Under the pieces are notes generated by a model. It worked only from the letters and a program-made list of their open reading frames with translations, ran no database searches and had not been told where the DNA came from. Positions 13,330-25,404 of a stretch of DNA of 64,000 nt are shown piece after piece (the first letter of the stretch is position 1; every line of letters starts with the position of its first letter). The translations under genes and the position numbers were made by a program. This DNA comes from Utricularia gibba (Eukaryota > Streptophyta > Magnoliopsida > Lamiales > Lentibulariaceae), in assembly GCA_002189035.1 (NCBI GenBank), contig NEEC01000002.1:3224001-3288000 (forward strand), read 5' to 3'.

Positions 13330-13752
13330 ATGGGAATGGAAGAAAAGCACTCCATCTTCTCTCCTCCTCTGGACTTGAAGCTCTCCATCAGCCTTCCTCC
13401 ATCAAACTACAACTGCCCGCCCCCGCCAGACCCGGCGATGAAGAAGAAGGAAGTGACTCTGGAGGACGTGAGGCTGCAGGCGGCGGAGCAGATGCGGCTG
13501 GCGGAGGCGGAGAAGGCGTACGCGGAGCGCGTGATGGAGCTCACGAGGAGGGAAATGGAGCTCGCGCGTGAAGAGTATGCACGCGCCGCCGCGCTGTGGG
13601 AGCGGGCAAGAAGGGAGGTGGAGAAGGCTGAGCGATTGGCTGCTGCCGCTATTCTGAAGAGGAATAACCCTCAGGACTCCATGTGCCTGGACTTGGCTTG
13701 CCTCTCCTGCAGAACCAAGTTCACAATCCATCAAACCCTCAGGAAGCAATAG
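13330..13752 (+). CDS. EAR-motif coiled-coil protein resembling IDD14/15/16 C-terminus
   Basis: Intronless ORF of 140 residues starting MGMEEKHSIF; a second in-frame ATG lies two codons later. The N-terminus has LDLKLSISL (residues 14-22), an LxLxL EAR-type repression motif. Residues about 42-110 form a charged Ala/Glu/Arg helix with coiled-coil character (AEQMRLAEAEKAYAERV). The C-terminus has three cysteines, C119, C124 and C127, in MCLDLACLSC. The helix followed by a Cys cluster resembles the C-terminal tail of INDETERMINATE DOMAIN factors of the IDD14/15/16 group, but the four zinc fingers that bind DNA are absent. A role as a small repressor or partner that dimerises with IDD proteins is inference. 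The coding part is GC-rich (about 60%) compared with the flanks. An AATAAA signal lies at 13794-13799, 42 bp after the stop. Confidence 0.75.
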   Translation: MGMEEKHSIFSPPLDLKLSISLPPSNYNCPPPPDPAMKKKEVTLEDVRLQAAEQMRLAEAEKAYAERVMELTRREMELAREEYARAAALWERARREVEKAERLAAAAILKRNNPQDSMCLDLACLSCRTKFTIHQTLRKQ

Positions 13753-13793
13753 CGTAGGAGTGAAGAAGAGCAGGCAGCTTCACCGCGGGCGCC

Positions 13794-13799
13794 AATAAA
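13794..13799 (+). terminator. polyadenylation signal AATAAA
   Basis: AATAAA occurs 42 bp after the TAG of the IDD-tail-like gene, at a suitable distance for a plant near-upstream element. Confidence 0.45.
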
Positions 13800-14499
13800 A
13801 ATTACTGTTGTATGATGATATCACATTGCAGTAGCAGTTGTATCTCGCAAACCGCGCGCACGCGTGATATTGTTCCACCCCCGTTTCTGATCACTGTAAA
13901 TGATGATGAGTGGGTGGGTGTGTGCCTTTTTGTAGAAGAAAACGCAGTGAGTGAATGAGCAACAACAGGGAAGGGGGAGCCGTGATGCGACCTACGCCCG
14001 CCCTTTGTCAGACCCAACACAATGAGGAGAATGTCGACATCGATACATACCCTCGGCTCTTGCCCAAATCTTCCTTTCCTTTCCTTCACCCTGGTGTGCG
14101 AGTACGATAGCGTAGGCCAGCGTAGCCAAGGAGGACATGCCATGTAAACTAACGTGTGTTTCAGTGTTCAAAAGACGTGGTCCGGAGTGGTGAGTGGACA
14201 GCACTGGACTGCACTGCTTCTATCAGAAACCCAGACTCCGAGGCAGTCAAAAAGTATTCACCATGCAAGCAGTCAATTATGATTATGACAAACACTTTAA
14301 CCTTAACCGCTTGTCCTTTTTCTGCACTGTCTGGTTCCCCTTCAACCACTCCACCACCCAGCAGCATCTTCTTCTCAGAACTCCACCCAAAAGCCAAACG
14401 TGGGCTGTCAGAGGAGACCAATGTCTAAAACCAGAAAAACCACGAGCATGTGAAATTTGCAAACAACTTGCAAAAGAGATTATATTAGGAGATAATAAT
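13800..14499. other. intergenic spacer
   Basis: Mixed-composition DNA with short open frames on both strands. None carries a recognisable domain. GTGGGTGGGTGTG near 13912 is a minor simple repeat. Nothing else could be supported. Confidence 0.4.
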
Positions 14500-15060
14500 T
14501 TATTATTCGAGTATGATCATGTGGCATATGCTAGATGGATCTCCATACTTCAGAACTGGTACATGCTACCTAGATCATTCATCTGAAACCTCATTTCATA
14601 AACTCCTTGAACTGCTTTATGGCTGCTCTATCACATCCAATGATGAGAACATCATCTATGTAGTTAACAACAACCAAAGCGCTATTGCCATCTTATTTAT
14701 GTAAGTGAGCAGCTTAATTTCTACTCTTCTCAAAGTAGATTCAAGCTTGCAATACTAGGCTCTAAATGCCTACTTCAAATCGTGTAAGGCTTTAGAAAGT
14801 ATCATCATATGTATTTTGTTAACTTTGAAACCATGGGTTGAACATAATGAATTTTTTATTTCAGATCTCCATTTAGAAAGGTTGGTCCATTTGATGAATA
14901 TACCAATTTTCTTGAGATAAGATGGAGAATATGGTATGAATTGTATCAAACCAAGCCAGTGGTGCAAAAGTATCAAAATAGTCCATCCATTCCTCTTTGG
15001 AATACCTCTTAGCTATCAATCTTTCATTATACTTAAAAATATTTTGTTAAGTGTCATTTT
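14500..15060 (-). pseudogene. Copia retrotransposon reverse-transcriptase fragment (degenerate)
   Basis: Read on the minus strand and across frames, the segment holds pieces of a Ty1/Copia reverse transcriptase. There is a sequence like YFDTFAPLAWFDTI, then FLNGDLK, then KALHDLK/FRA (compare ALYGLKQAPRAW), and the active-site block NYIDDVLIIGCDRAAIKQF around 14610-14665. Several frame changes and stops separate these blocks, so it cannot make a protein. No LTRs, gag or integrase were recognised around it. It is a different and older insertion than the Copia remnant at 17-19.8 kb, and in the opposite orientation. Confidence 0.75.
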
Positions 15061-16992
15061 CTCATTATTTCTTATGTTGTTTTTATGTTTAATTGTGATT
15101 AGAAATATCTAATTAGGAGTCTATAATATGATATTTAGGTTTTTATCTAGTTTAGAGTAATTATCCTAAATCTTGTATTTTATCTAATAATTTTGCTAGT
15201 TTTAATTGAGTTTTTCTAGAGGTGCACAAGTGGCAGTAAATGAAAGAAAGAGGGCAGCAGATGGCAACAAAATGGATCTTTCCAAGCTGACACTTCCTTG
15301 ATTTCCGAAGACTACAAACACCTAATCATGAGCCTTGACGTGCGGAACATGGGAGTCTCTGACATGCACATCATTAGCGTACCAGTGTCAGAGCAGAACC
15401 ACGAGAATACGAAATCTCAAACAAAATAGTTCAGCTCAGCTCAATTCAGGGGAGACTAGTTTAGTTTTACTTTCAATTTAATTTAGACTTTTGTTTCTCT
15501 CTCTTAAGGATTTTCCTCTAACTTCTCTTTAAAACCTTGTTTTTGTTTCCTTTAGTTTGTATGGTCGTTCATGGCTAGAAACTTCCGTTTCTGGGTTGGG
15601 ACGCTCCCAGATCTATGTTTCGTTAGCTTATCTTCATCTTTTCTTTGAATCCGAATGGGTTTCTTATGTCTTCACGCGACTATCTTGCAGTCTTTCTGTA
15701 ACAGCCCCCTTATTCAAGATTCATGGTTAACTGATCACTACTCGCGAGTTTTGGAGAGGAGCAAGGTGGAGAGCACTAACTCATGCCCTTTTGGTAGGAG
15801 GAAGACAACGTTTTGTCTATGGCCGTACCTCAAGATCAATGGACAGGTAATGACCTCATATCTGGACTCATTGGGTCATTGGCAACACTTGGGCACATGC
15901 GCCCAATTCGGCCGTGAGGGTACGCTGGCAGGACCTCTTATTCTCACGTTCTTCCAAGGGGGAACAACATCGAGCTATTCCTGTGTCTTCTTGCAAGAGA
16001 GTGTAAGGGAGGGTAGGCAATTCTTTACTCCTATAACTGAGTACTCGAGAAGACCAGAGAAGAGTGAAGACGCAACAGACATAACTTGTATTCGATAACA
16101 TTCACCTTTTTATTTAAGTTGTCTGTTCAAAACCCCTGTTATTCCCTTACTCAAGCTTCATCATTTACGTTTCTCACATCTTTACTTCCAAAACCGTTTA
16201 CAAATCGTGATACTTGTATTCGATGTAACATCACCTTTTATTGAAAAAAAAACTCCCTGCATTCGACACCCATACTATGCTTTTGTATTTTACGAGTTTT
16301 AAAAATATTAAAATTTTTTGTGGAAATGACACGCATAATACTTCTATTTGCATTAGTTCTGATTTCAAAGACCCATGTTAGTCCAACAATGTTATTGTTT
16401 AGAGGGTCTATATAGCTATGGATCAATGAATGAGGTAGGAAGGTCCATGTCAGTAGATAAGCTCCTTTTTTTGCACACCTTGAGTAGATCTGTTGGTCTT
16501 TTAGGTCATAGATTAAGTAGGAATGATTTATAAATATTATTTTGAAATTTTTTTTGCTTAATTAGATAACACTTAGAAAGTTCCTATCAAGTTTATATAC
16601 TCACATAACATCATCTATATGTTGATTGAAAGTGATAATGATTTTTAGTGGAGAGGCACTGATAGAACATTATTCCTTGAACGAATGATAAAAAAAAATG
16701 GGCTGATCTTGGTAGAACAATTTAAAGGAAGAAAAGGCTTTAAAAAAGAAAAAAATTTATTCGCACAAGCAGCTTATTTATACTCTTGTACTAATTAATC
16801 CAACAAAAGATAAAGAGGTTGGTTTACTAGTAATGATCCGTCCAATACTCAACATACTTCAATAATTCTACGAGAATGAAGAAAGATTAGAAGTGGCTAT
16901 CTTATTTGTAGCCGATGTGGTTGACTAGTGTGATAAGAGAAATGCATATGATGTAGCATCAATAGTTTCTAACACCATGAACCATTGATCAT
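15061..16992. other. intergenic, unclassified repeat-like DNA
   Basis: No gene recognised. A 147-residue open frame at 15655-16098 has no known domain. A pair of short direct repeats, ACTTGTATTCGAT...CACCTTTT, lies at about 16084 and 16211, roughly 127 bp apart. Pyrimidine-rich stretches near 15470-15560 resemble a leader or LTR, but no partner copy is visible. Confidence 0.35.
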
Positions 16993-17300
16993 ATTGGAAA
17001 TTCTTATATGGGAGAAGAGCTAGGGATCCCACATTATTAGTTTAAATCCTCTTCAACTAATATATATAGGATACCAACCCATCATTCTTGATGGACTTGA
17101 GAATGAGCTAGGCCTTGCGTGTGTGCAATGTTCTAATTTATTATATTGGATTGGGTTTTTAAAGGGCCCCGAAACCCAAAAGACTATGCTTGTAGGGGGT
17201 GCAAGCCCATGTTTCGCCTCATTTTTGTATTGAACCTATTAGATTTAGATGTATATATTTGACTGATTTCTCAAACCGACATTGCGTTCTCGATGTGTGA
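16993..17300 (+). repeat. 5' LTR of Copia remnant
   Basis: Aligns by eye with 19481-19840 over its whole length, with many substitutions and small gaps. Its start is degraded (TTGGAAATTC instead of TGTTAGAAATT), so the left edge is good to a few bases only. Confidence 0.7.
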
Positions 17301-17369
17301 TGCCCTTAATTAGTATACAATGCTAGAAAGAAAGAATGCATAATTCTTTGAACACATCTTTCTGCTAGC

Positions 17370-18960
17370 ATAAAATCAACTAGATGGTAGTGATGAGACA
17401 CCTATCAATGAAACTGTTCAAACTAGTGAACTCTTGGAGGAATTGACTCTGAGATGAAGCAAAAAAAGATGATAGAGTCGAACTTAGTCAATGGGTTCTA
17501 TGTATATCTTACCAGTAAAGATCCTCTAACTTACCATGATACAATTACTTCCTTAGATGCTTTATTGTGTAATAGACCTACCCCCTAAGGCAAAGCAATT
17601 GAGAGCAAATGAATCTTTAAAAAAAAACTCATTGTAAATGATAAAGTAGAAAAATATAAGGCTTGACTAATAGCAAAATGTTTCACACAGAAATCGAATG
17701 TAACTAATTTGAGACATTTTCCCAAGTGGTTCACTTTTCTACCATACGAGTACTCTTTGTAATGACATATGTGCATAATTGGATAGTTCACCAAATGGAT
17801 GTCAAAATGGCATTCTTGAATGATGAATTGAAGTAAGAAATCTACATGTTTTAACATGAGGATTGTATAAAAGTTGGAGACGAACACAAAGTGTGTCGAC
17901 TGAAGAAGTCATGGTATGGCTTGAAACAAGTACCTAAATAAAGGCATGAAAAATTTGATGAAGTCATAACATCGTCAGGCTTCAAATCAAATCCAGTCGA
18001 AAAATGTGTTTATTCTAAAAATTTTTAAGATCAATGTGTGATCATAACCTTTTTATGTAGATGATATATTGAACTTTGGACCAAACCTAGACACTGTACT
18101 AGAAGCCAATAAATTCTTAACCTCAAAATTTGAGATGAAGGACATGGATGAAGTTAGCTACGTATTGGAAATCAAAATCATGAGAAATGAAAAAGAGTTT
18201 CTCTTAACTCAAAGTCATTATACCGAGAAACTTTCAGAAAAGTTTGATTTTCATGATGTAAAACCAATTAGAACTATGTATGATCTTAGTATTAACTTAA
18301 AGAAAAATAGAGTTGACCTTGCATTTTAGAGTGAATATGCTTAGATAATAGAAAGTGTGATATATCTAATAAATCATACCTGACTAGACATAACGTATGC
18401 CATTAATAGATTGAGTAGATACACACACAATCCAAATGAAAGCCATTGGATACCTGTGAAGTGGTTATTGAGATACCTCAAGGAATTGCTGACTATAACA
18501 TTCAATATCATAGAGAACCTGATGTATTGGAGGGATACAATGATACTAGTTGGGTATCAGAGATATAAGAATTAAAGGCCACAAGTGGAATAACTGTTAC
18601 ATTGAGAAGAGAAGTTGCGTGAAATCCACAAAACAAACTTTGAGAACTAGGTCAACAATGGAAGTAGAGATCATTGCATTAGATCTAGCAAAAATTGAGG
18701 TCAATTACTTGAGAAACTATGTGATGAGAATCTCACTCAAGCAACATGGATCTTTCCCAATGGTGCTGTATTGTAATTATCAAGCAGCAATTGTCACGAT
18801 CAAGAATCAATCGTATAATGGAAGAAATTACACATGCGATTGAGGCATGAAACATTGAAACAGTTGTTAAAAACTGGTGTGGTATTCGTTGAATTTGTGA
18901 GAAGATTTGTGAGCTTTCAAGGGGAATGGAACCACTAAGCAAGCGATAGTAATGGTAACC
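17370..18960 (+). pseudogene. Copia reverse transcriptase / RNase H remnant
   Basis: Frame-broken coding remnant of the C-terminal part of a Copia polyprotein. The longest open pieces are 18069-18329 (reverse transcriptase palm/thumb, with NFGPNLDTVLEANKFLTSK and YTEKLSEKFDFHDVKPI) and 18550-18843 (RNase H). The expected YVDD active-site block near 18060 is interrupted (LCR*YIELW-like reading). It cannot encode an active enzyme. Confidence 0.8.
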
Positions 18961-19480
18961 CAACCTGTGAGAAGAGAAACACTTTGATTAGGTTCATGAG
19001 TAATAACAAGTCATTGTTAGTTCTTAGAACACAACTCTAGGCAAGTGGTTGTTACTATGTAATATGTGTTCTATCTACAAATTGAGAGATGAATATTCGT
19101 TCTTAATGTCTCTATAGTTGATAAAATCAATAACACATATAAATAGAGTGTATTAAGTAGAGACACCTATATATATATGAAGGGTAGCCACTCATATAAA
19201 ATATATGTGATCTATAGAGCACTTATGAATCAACAAAAGCTACATGGGGCTTATGGTTGCACTTGAGCGTTAAAACAATCGACAATTATAAAAGTGGGCT
19301 TGATGTGATTGACTATATATCTGTATCCCAAAATAGTATTTAATTCATAAAAATACAACTTTATCGTCTACTTAGTAATACATGTGTAGTGCAATTAAGA
19401 AATTGGTTCATAATTGAAAGATATTATTTGTTAGATATTAGAATTTGCATGACTTAGTCCTCTTACAATATGTGGGGGAT

Positions 19481-19840
19481 TGTTAGAAATTATCGTATTG
19501 GAGAAGAGGTATGGATCCCATATTGCTAGTTGAAGTCTTCTTCAATTAATTTACATGAGATACCAACTCATTAGTTTTGATAAACTTGAGAATACGTTGA
19601 GCCTTGCGTGCATGTAGGATTCTAACTTATTATATCAGATTGGATTTTCGGAAGGCCTCAAAACCCAAAAGGTTACATGCATACGAGAGGTGCAAAACCA
19701 ATCCCAAAAGTCTTTCGTGTGTGTGCAAGACAAACCCACATTTTGCCTAATTTTCGTCTCAAATCCATTAGAGTTAGATATATATATATATATTCGATTG
19801 ATTTCTAAGATTGAGATTGTATTCTTGAAGAGCTTTTTAA
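19481..19840 (+). repeat. 3' LTR of Copia remnant
   Basis: Starts TGTTAGAAATT directly after the polypurine tract GTGGGGGAT. It matches the 5' LTR in order but is longer by insertions, including a TA microsatellite near 19778-19791. The right edge is uncertain. Confidence 0.7.
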
Positions 19841-20449
19841 ATCTTAAGGGATTGAGAGATCTTTTAGAACATCATATACTTGAGGTTTTGATCATTTTTT
19901 ATTCTTGATGTTAGATTTATAACATGTCATAAGGAGTTTGTATTTACACTATGAAAGTTTGCTTTGTTACTCTATTACCTTAAAATGTTGATTGTTTTGA
20001 ATGGATGTTCACATGAATTAGGCCTTGGAATCCTTCAAACGAGCAAGCACACAATGTGTTACACACGTGGCAATGAAATGAAATTGCGTGTAATTTTAAA
20101 TTTCATTTCCATTTTTGTTATTTACTCCAGCGGTCTCCTAAGTTTCCCAAAATAAACGTGTTTTTGGTAAGCGACGATATTTTTTGGTGGCATATCAGAT
20201 CGGAGGAGAGCCATCTCCGTTCTCATCTGGGGTCTGACTTAGGGTTCGGTGGCTGCTTCCCCCCACGGTACACCTCTCTTTTCTTTTCACGAATCCGCTG
20301 GATCCGATCGTCGCGCTTCCCCGCTGTTTATCAATCTCTTCATTTATTCTTTTATCACGTTATTTTTCTTGGTCTTGGCTGCGTGATCTTTGCGTTGATT
20401 TCTGTTAACATTGTGGTTCAATTTCTGATGCTTTCGGTTTGTTCTACAG
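19841..20449. other. spacer and 5' UTR/promoter of p24 gene
   Basis: From about 20176 the sequence becomes GC-richer and pyrimidine-rich, as expected for promoter and 5' UTR of the downstream p24 gene. Upstream of that it is AT-rich with no recognisable feature. Confidence 0.4.
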
Positions 20450-21481
20450 ATGAATCATCACTTTTTTGTATTATTAGTGCTTTTTCTGGGTAGTTTTGGC
20501 GTGTCGTCTGGCATTAGATTCGTGATTGACAGAGAGGAGTGCTTCTCGCATAAGGTAGAGTACGGGAACACGGTGCATCTCTCATTTGTGGTAATTAAGT
20601 CGGAGGGTTCATGGCATTACAGCGAAGAAGGCGTTGACTTGGTGGTAATTATCTGCTCTGTTTTGATTTTGCTGTTATTTTGGATGTTTGAAATCAACTT
20701 CTGTTATGTGTTGGGTTAGCACTGCGATTGTGATGGTGATGGTTTGTTTTTCGTGAGGGACAAAGTATGGGGCATTGAGATGGATTGAGCGCATCTTGTT
20801 CTCTTTTTTTAGAAAGACGCACTTTCCTGTAAAACTACTAGTGCTTACTCTTTTTCAAATGCTTATCACATTGACCACTTGCTGGATGCAACAAACATTA
20901 CAGGTGAAGGGACCAAATAATGAGCATATTCATGATTTTCGTGGGAAGATAAGTGAGAAGCATGAGTTTGTGGCGTATCATGAAGGAGTTTATCGGTTTT
21001 GTTTCACGAACAAATCCCCCTATCATGAAACCGTAGACTTTGATGTGCATGCTGGCCACTTTTTGTACCATGATGAACATGCTAAAGATGGTAATTTCGT
21101 CTCCTCCAGTTGTCATCTTCTTTCTTTCCACCGACTAATTCTGTGTCCGTGCGTCTGCAGAGCATTTCAAGCCCTTATTCGAGGATATTGGTAAACTCGA
21201 GGAAGCTTTATACAATGTTCAGTTTGAACAACACTGGCTAGAGGCCCAAACTGATCGCCAAGCCATAGGTTGGTTGAAGCACCCTTTCTTGTTCGATTTC
21301 ATGCGTTTCTGCTGCTCTGGATGTTGATCCCTGGTCCATTACTGCAGTAAATGAAAGAATGACGCGGCGAGCACTACACAAAGCGCTGTTTGAGTCAGCC
21401 GCGCTTGTTCTGGCCAGCGGGTTGCAAGTCTACATTCTGCGCCGTCTGTTTGAGAAAAAGCTCGGTGGATCCAGAGTCTGA
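20450..21481 (+). CDS. p24/TMED transmembrane cargo receptor (p24 beta2-like)
   Basis: Four exons: 20450-20644, 20904-21090, 21161-21268 and 21348-21481, all GT-AG, giving 207 residues and a TGA stop. This matches the usual length of about 208. The product is a type I membrane protein of the early secretory pathway that cycles between ER and Golgi in COPI/COPII vesicles and helps sort cargo. Visible parts are a signal peptide (residues 1-20, FFVLLVLFLGSFGVSS), a GOLD domain starting GIRFVIDREECFSHK with the second cysteine in YRFCFTNKSPYHET, a helical region LEEALYNVQFEQHWLEAQTD, one transmembrane segment near residues 176-194, and a short cytosolic tail RRLFEKKLGGSRV with coat-binding Phe/Lys residues. 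The wording of the GOLD domain is that of plant p24 beta2. The frame is intact throughout. Confidence 0.93.
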
Positions 21482-23099
21482 CTTGCTAACTTGTATCAGA
21501 TTGCTGACTTCCAAACGTTTTAGATTCTGCTCCCAAATTTGCATCTTCTCTGTTGAGCATTTTCTATAAAGTGAATGATGAAGTTTAAACGAAATACCCC
21601 TTTTGTATCAATCAGCCTGTGACAGGAATTGGCAGCAACTGGAGTCTGTAGCCACCACCGGCCAATGACACCATCTTTTTCTGCTGCTGCTTTCTATCAA
21701 GATTAAAGCTTCTTGCTGGGTGCGCAACAAGGCCCACAGAGCTTTTACTGCCAAACTAGCACACACTCATTGTCCGTTACCCAAAATATCATCTAGATGC
21801 GGTCATCTGGATTGCAATCTCTGTTCGGAATGGCCAACTTTGAACTCACATTTCCAGTCCCTTATTTGGTTGTCTTTTACTCAAGCTGTATTGAATTAGA
21901 TCCATAAGTTTATAAACTGCAAGACCTAAAACAGTGATATTTAATGGGATCAGTTGGGTTCAGTTCAGCAATGTTTTCCCAACCTCCGCCTGATTCAAAT
22001 CCTAACCCATTTGCTGCATCGTATAATTTTTTTACGACCAATTTCTGAACAATATTTTCAGCAAAAAAATGAAAAAACTCCATGGGTGTCAATGAATATT
22101 ACAATTTTGGAAGACAAGATGTCAATGAGTACAATTTTCTTTGAAGAATAAAAAATGTTATGTTATTGATGGAACTATAGATCCATTTTTCTTTTGAACT
22201 ATCTTTTGCTACTTATTACGTGTTTCATATTGGATATGATGGAATTTTGAATATATTTTTTTTCTTTTGTAACCTGTGTTGTTAATTTTACATAAATTCT
22301 TTTGAATACGACATTGTATTGAATTGTGTATACTAATTATTTCATTAGTCCAACATGTTAAATATGCTGCTCAAATTGCAATTGTGATTTAAGAATTCAA
22401 GATTTTGGTTTCATTGTTCTTAGGTGTATTTTGAAGAGCAGTCATGATTCTAATTATCATATTTTTAGTCCTTTCATTGAAGAGTTATGCTCTCAAGGTA
22501 ATGTTAATGATAATTTTTGGCTATTCTGTTAAATTTTATACTTGTGATTTTACCGAGTTCTTAGACTTGGTTGATTATGGTTAACGAGTGATGAAGAGGT
22601 GGAAGCTTTGAACTTTCTCTCAATTATGAAACAAGTATAAATAATCTTTTAGATTATGAACTCAAAGATACTACTAATTAGATATAAAAACTCAATGTAG
22701 TTTGCGAGTTGTTCACATTTTGGCTATGGTGAAACTTTCATTCATTTTTCATTTGTGTTGTATCTTTCTCATAGACATTATTGTTGTCAATGCTAAATGG
22801 TGCAGATATTTGAGTTTACTAAGATCTACTGCTGAAATTATTAATGTTTCTTAGATTGTGTAGTTTACTTGTTGATGAATTTGAGCTGAAAAAGAGGCAT
22901 CATATTCCTGTAGAGAAAGAAGCTGTTATATTTTTGAAGATTTTTAGAACTTGAATGAACAATAGAACTTTAGAATATTTTTTTCCAACAAAAAGGGCTA
23001 TTATTAACAATGCACTATATAATGTTATGAGAGCTTGTTGACACATGAAAAAAAAAATGGACTACATCCACGTATGACTATACATAAACATAGTTTTAT
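21482..23099. other. AT-rich intergenic DNA
   Basis: The first 200-300 bp are probably the p24 3' UTR. The rest is AT-rich and carries many stops in all frames. I recognise no gene, RNA or transposon ends here. Confidence 0.4.
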
Positions 23100-23189
23100 A
23101 TTAGTGTTGTGGGTAAAATCGATATCCGGTGGGAGGCTGATTTTAGGTAATAGGTGTGATCGGGAATGTCGTGCAAAGTTGTGTTTTTC

Positions 23190-23640
23190 GCGATAGGTTT
23201 AGGTGAAATGAAAATAGGCGAAGATTTTTTACGTGGAAACCGCCGGAGTACGGGAAAACTACGGAGCTGTCGGAGCTCGCCGGAAAAGATTTCCACTCGA
23301 TGAAGGTGATGAAGAAGAGAATACAAATTGAAGAGTCCTTCTGAGTCCAACCCCCTTTTCGTCATAGTTACTTCTATTTATAGAAGGGTTCAATCTGATC
23401 GAATCTTGACATCTGCAAATGTCAGTTGCTTTCTGCACCTATTATACGATTTCGCTTTTCAGATATTGACCGCCTGTTATGCCGTAATTTGGCCGCTTTT
23501 CAAACTGTGTCATATGGCCATACCTATCAGATTTCTGACAGATATCGATCTGTCAGTTGGCATTATCCCCTCAGAGTCACTTTTTGCAGCTTTTCAGAAG
23601 CCGATTAACATTGGCCGACTTTATCCCCCATCAATTAGAA
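23190..23640 (-). repeat. LTR-like fragment (minus orientation)
   Basis: A GC-richer island in AT-rich DNA. Read on the minus strand it has a TATA box (CTATAAATAG, complement of 23375-23386). The end toward the low coordinates carries GAAGATTTTTTACGTGGAAACCG at about 23218-23240. The same combination occurs inverted at 24235-24385. This looks like an LTR with its promoter; no internal retrotransposon genes accompany it, so it may be a solo LTR or fragment. Confidence 0.4.
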
Positions 23641-24079
23641 ACAAAACTTAATATTATCCATACTTAAATGGATGCATTGGAGTTATTAATGACATTCACA
23701 TAAAAGCTTATATGCTTGTGAAAGAACGAGTTTGTTATATTAATCAAAAGGATATCCCTATTTAAAACCTTTTAACTCTCTGTGATTACAAAATATACTA
23801 CACTTTCATGAGTATAAATTATGAAGTTATTACACATGATAATAGAATATTGAAGTCAATTTTCCGAAACAATCTTAGTGTATATGTCTAATTTTTTTAT
23901 TAATAAAATGTTATTAAAGAGGTTTCACTAATTTTATACATAATAAATATAAAGGTTTCATCAAATTTGTTTCTACTTTTTTTTTTATCACCATGCCTTC
24001 TATTATGAGCAATAAATCGATACAGAGGTTCTCATAAATTGGCTACACATCATGAAGGGAAGAAAAAAAATAGATAATG

Positions 24080-24460
24080 TCAATCCGTAGCTGCTAGAAA
24101 ATAGTCTTAAGTCTGTCTACCTACAAAAATTCAGAATAAAAGTCGATTATGTGTCAACAAGACTACAAGTAAGATCAATCAAATTCTATTAGACATAGAA
24201 AATACTTGACCCCCACAGAATTAGTGGCCAAGACTCCTCTATAAATAGAAAAGTGATTCAGCATTCATTACTTCTCTTGTAATGTCACCTCTCCCCTCTA
24301 TTCTTAGTGGAATCCTTTTCTTCATTGAGTTCTCACAACTAAGTGATTTTTCATCATTACGGTTTTTACGTAAAAATCTTCATATCATTTTCTCATTTTT
24401 CAAATAACCAAAATCAAAATCTAATCTAAGTAATCATAAATCAACACATTACCTCCTATC
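24080..24460 (+). repeat. LTR-like fragment (plus orientation)
   Basis: Contains CCTCTATAAATAG at about 24235-24247, a pyrimidine-rich transcribed-looking stretch, and CGGTTTTTACGTAAAAATCTTC at about 24360-24381. The last is the inverted counterpart of the motif at 23218. The arrangement resembles an LTR (U3 with TATA, then R/U5). No partner LTR or coding part was seen. Confidence 0.4.
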
Positions 24461-25404
24461 TGATTTCTAACCACAATAATAAGGTGTGACTGTAATCATC
24501 CTAAAGAATTATTCAATCATAGATATTTATAATCATTCCGTTATTGAAAGATTATTTGATGTTTTGAAAAAAAATCCTTTTATATTGTCAATGACATGCC
24601 TTAGAACATGAAGTTATATCATCAAGGTTGATTGCAACATTAACGACAATTCACAATTTTCTTCATCAAGTTAGTATAGTTGATAATGGATTTGATTTGA
24701 CTGAATACACTCACCCTAATCCATCATGGAACACAAATAATATTCAAAAATATCACAATAAATAACATGAGAGAGATTGTCTGTCATCAAATATTGCATG
24801 CTTCTCATAGTAGAAATTAATATAATGATGTATGACTATTACGTATTATGATTATTATTATTATTACATATTATTTAAATTAATTCTATTTTCATATAGA
24901 AACTAAAGATATTTTTTTCTCAAAACATCATATTACTTACAAATTATTTATATACTTTGATTAACTATTCTAGAATACCTTCAATTTTTAATCTTAACTT
25001 TTTCATTTTATAAAATATTCATTCTCTTATTTTTTACTCTTTGAAGAATAAAAACAATTTCAAAAAATAATTCAGAACAATGCTTACAATGACAGAGAGG
25101 AGTATTGGGAATACAGTGTTTTTACTATTCGCAGGAGTCGTTGTTTGAGCTCATCCTTTGCCTCCAGTTTCTGTGGTTCTGTTTGTCTCTGACTCAAGCA
25201 TGGATTCGTGAATAAGCCAAGGGATTAGCATCACAACTCAATGCAGAAGTTCAATCCTCACAAAATTGGTATTAAAACAAGCCTATGCACTCATTCATCC
25301 TTCCAGTTCTTCTATTTCAACATACTTGTACTATTTCAGTTTGCCTCTAGTTTTCTGCATCCTTGATATTTTACAACAAGGACATCTGGTTGCAGGACAC
25401 TACC
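24461..25404. other. AT-rich spacer and 3' flank of L7Ae-like gene
   Basis: Very AT-rich to about 25080. From there the composition rises as the 3' UTR of the minus-strand L7Ae-like gene begins. A short ATT trinucleotide run lies near 24850. No other feature. Confidence 0.4.

Larger units (their letters stand above)
16993..19840 (+). mobile_element. truncated Copia-type LTR retrotransposon
   Basis: Two diverged direct repeats bound the element: about 16993-17300 (5' LTR) and 19481 to about 19840 (3' LTR). They share GGAGAAGAG, GGATCCCA, TTGAGAATG, GAGCCTTGCGTG and AAACCCAAAAG in the same order. Just before the 3' LTR is the purine tract GTGGGGGA, followed by TGTTAGAAAT, the usual Copia LTR start. 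The internal part is only about 2.2 kb and begins near reverse transcriptase, so gag, protease and integrase are missing. Copia motifs are visible: KVEKYKA, VHQMDVKMAFLN, KKSWYGLKQ, EMKDMDEVSYVLEIKIM, GYNDTSW and the RNase H block STMEVEIIALDLA. Many stops and frameshifts show it is long inactive. LTR divergence indicates an old insertion. No primer-binding site or target duplication was found. Confidence 0.85.

Noticed and set aside
18551-18563. TGGGTATCAGAGA resembling a tRNA-Met primer-binding site
   Set aside because: It lies inside the RNase H coding remnant (SWVSEI region), far from the 5' LTR, so it cannot be the primer site.
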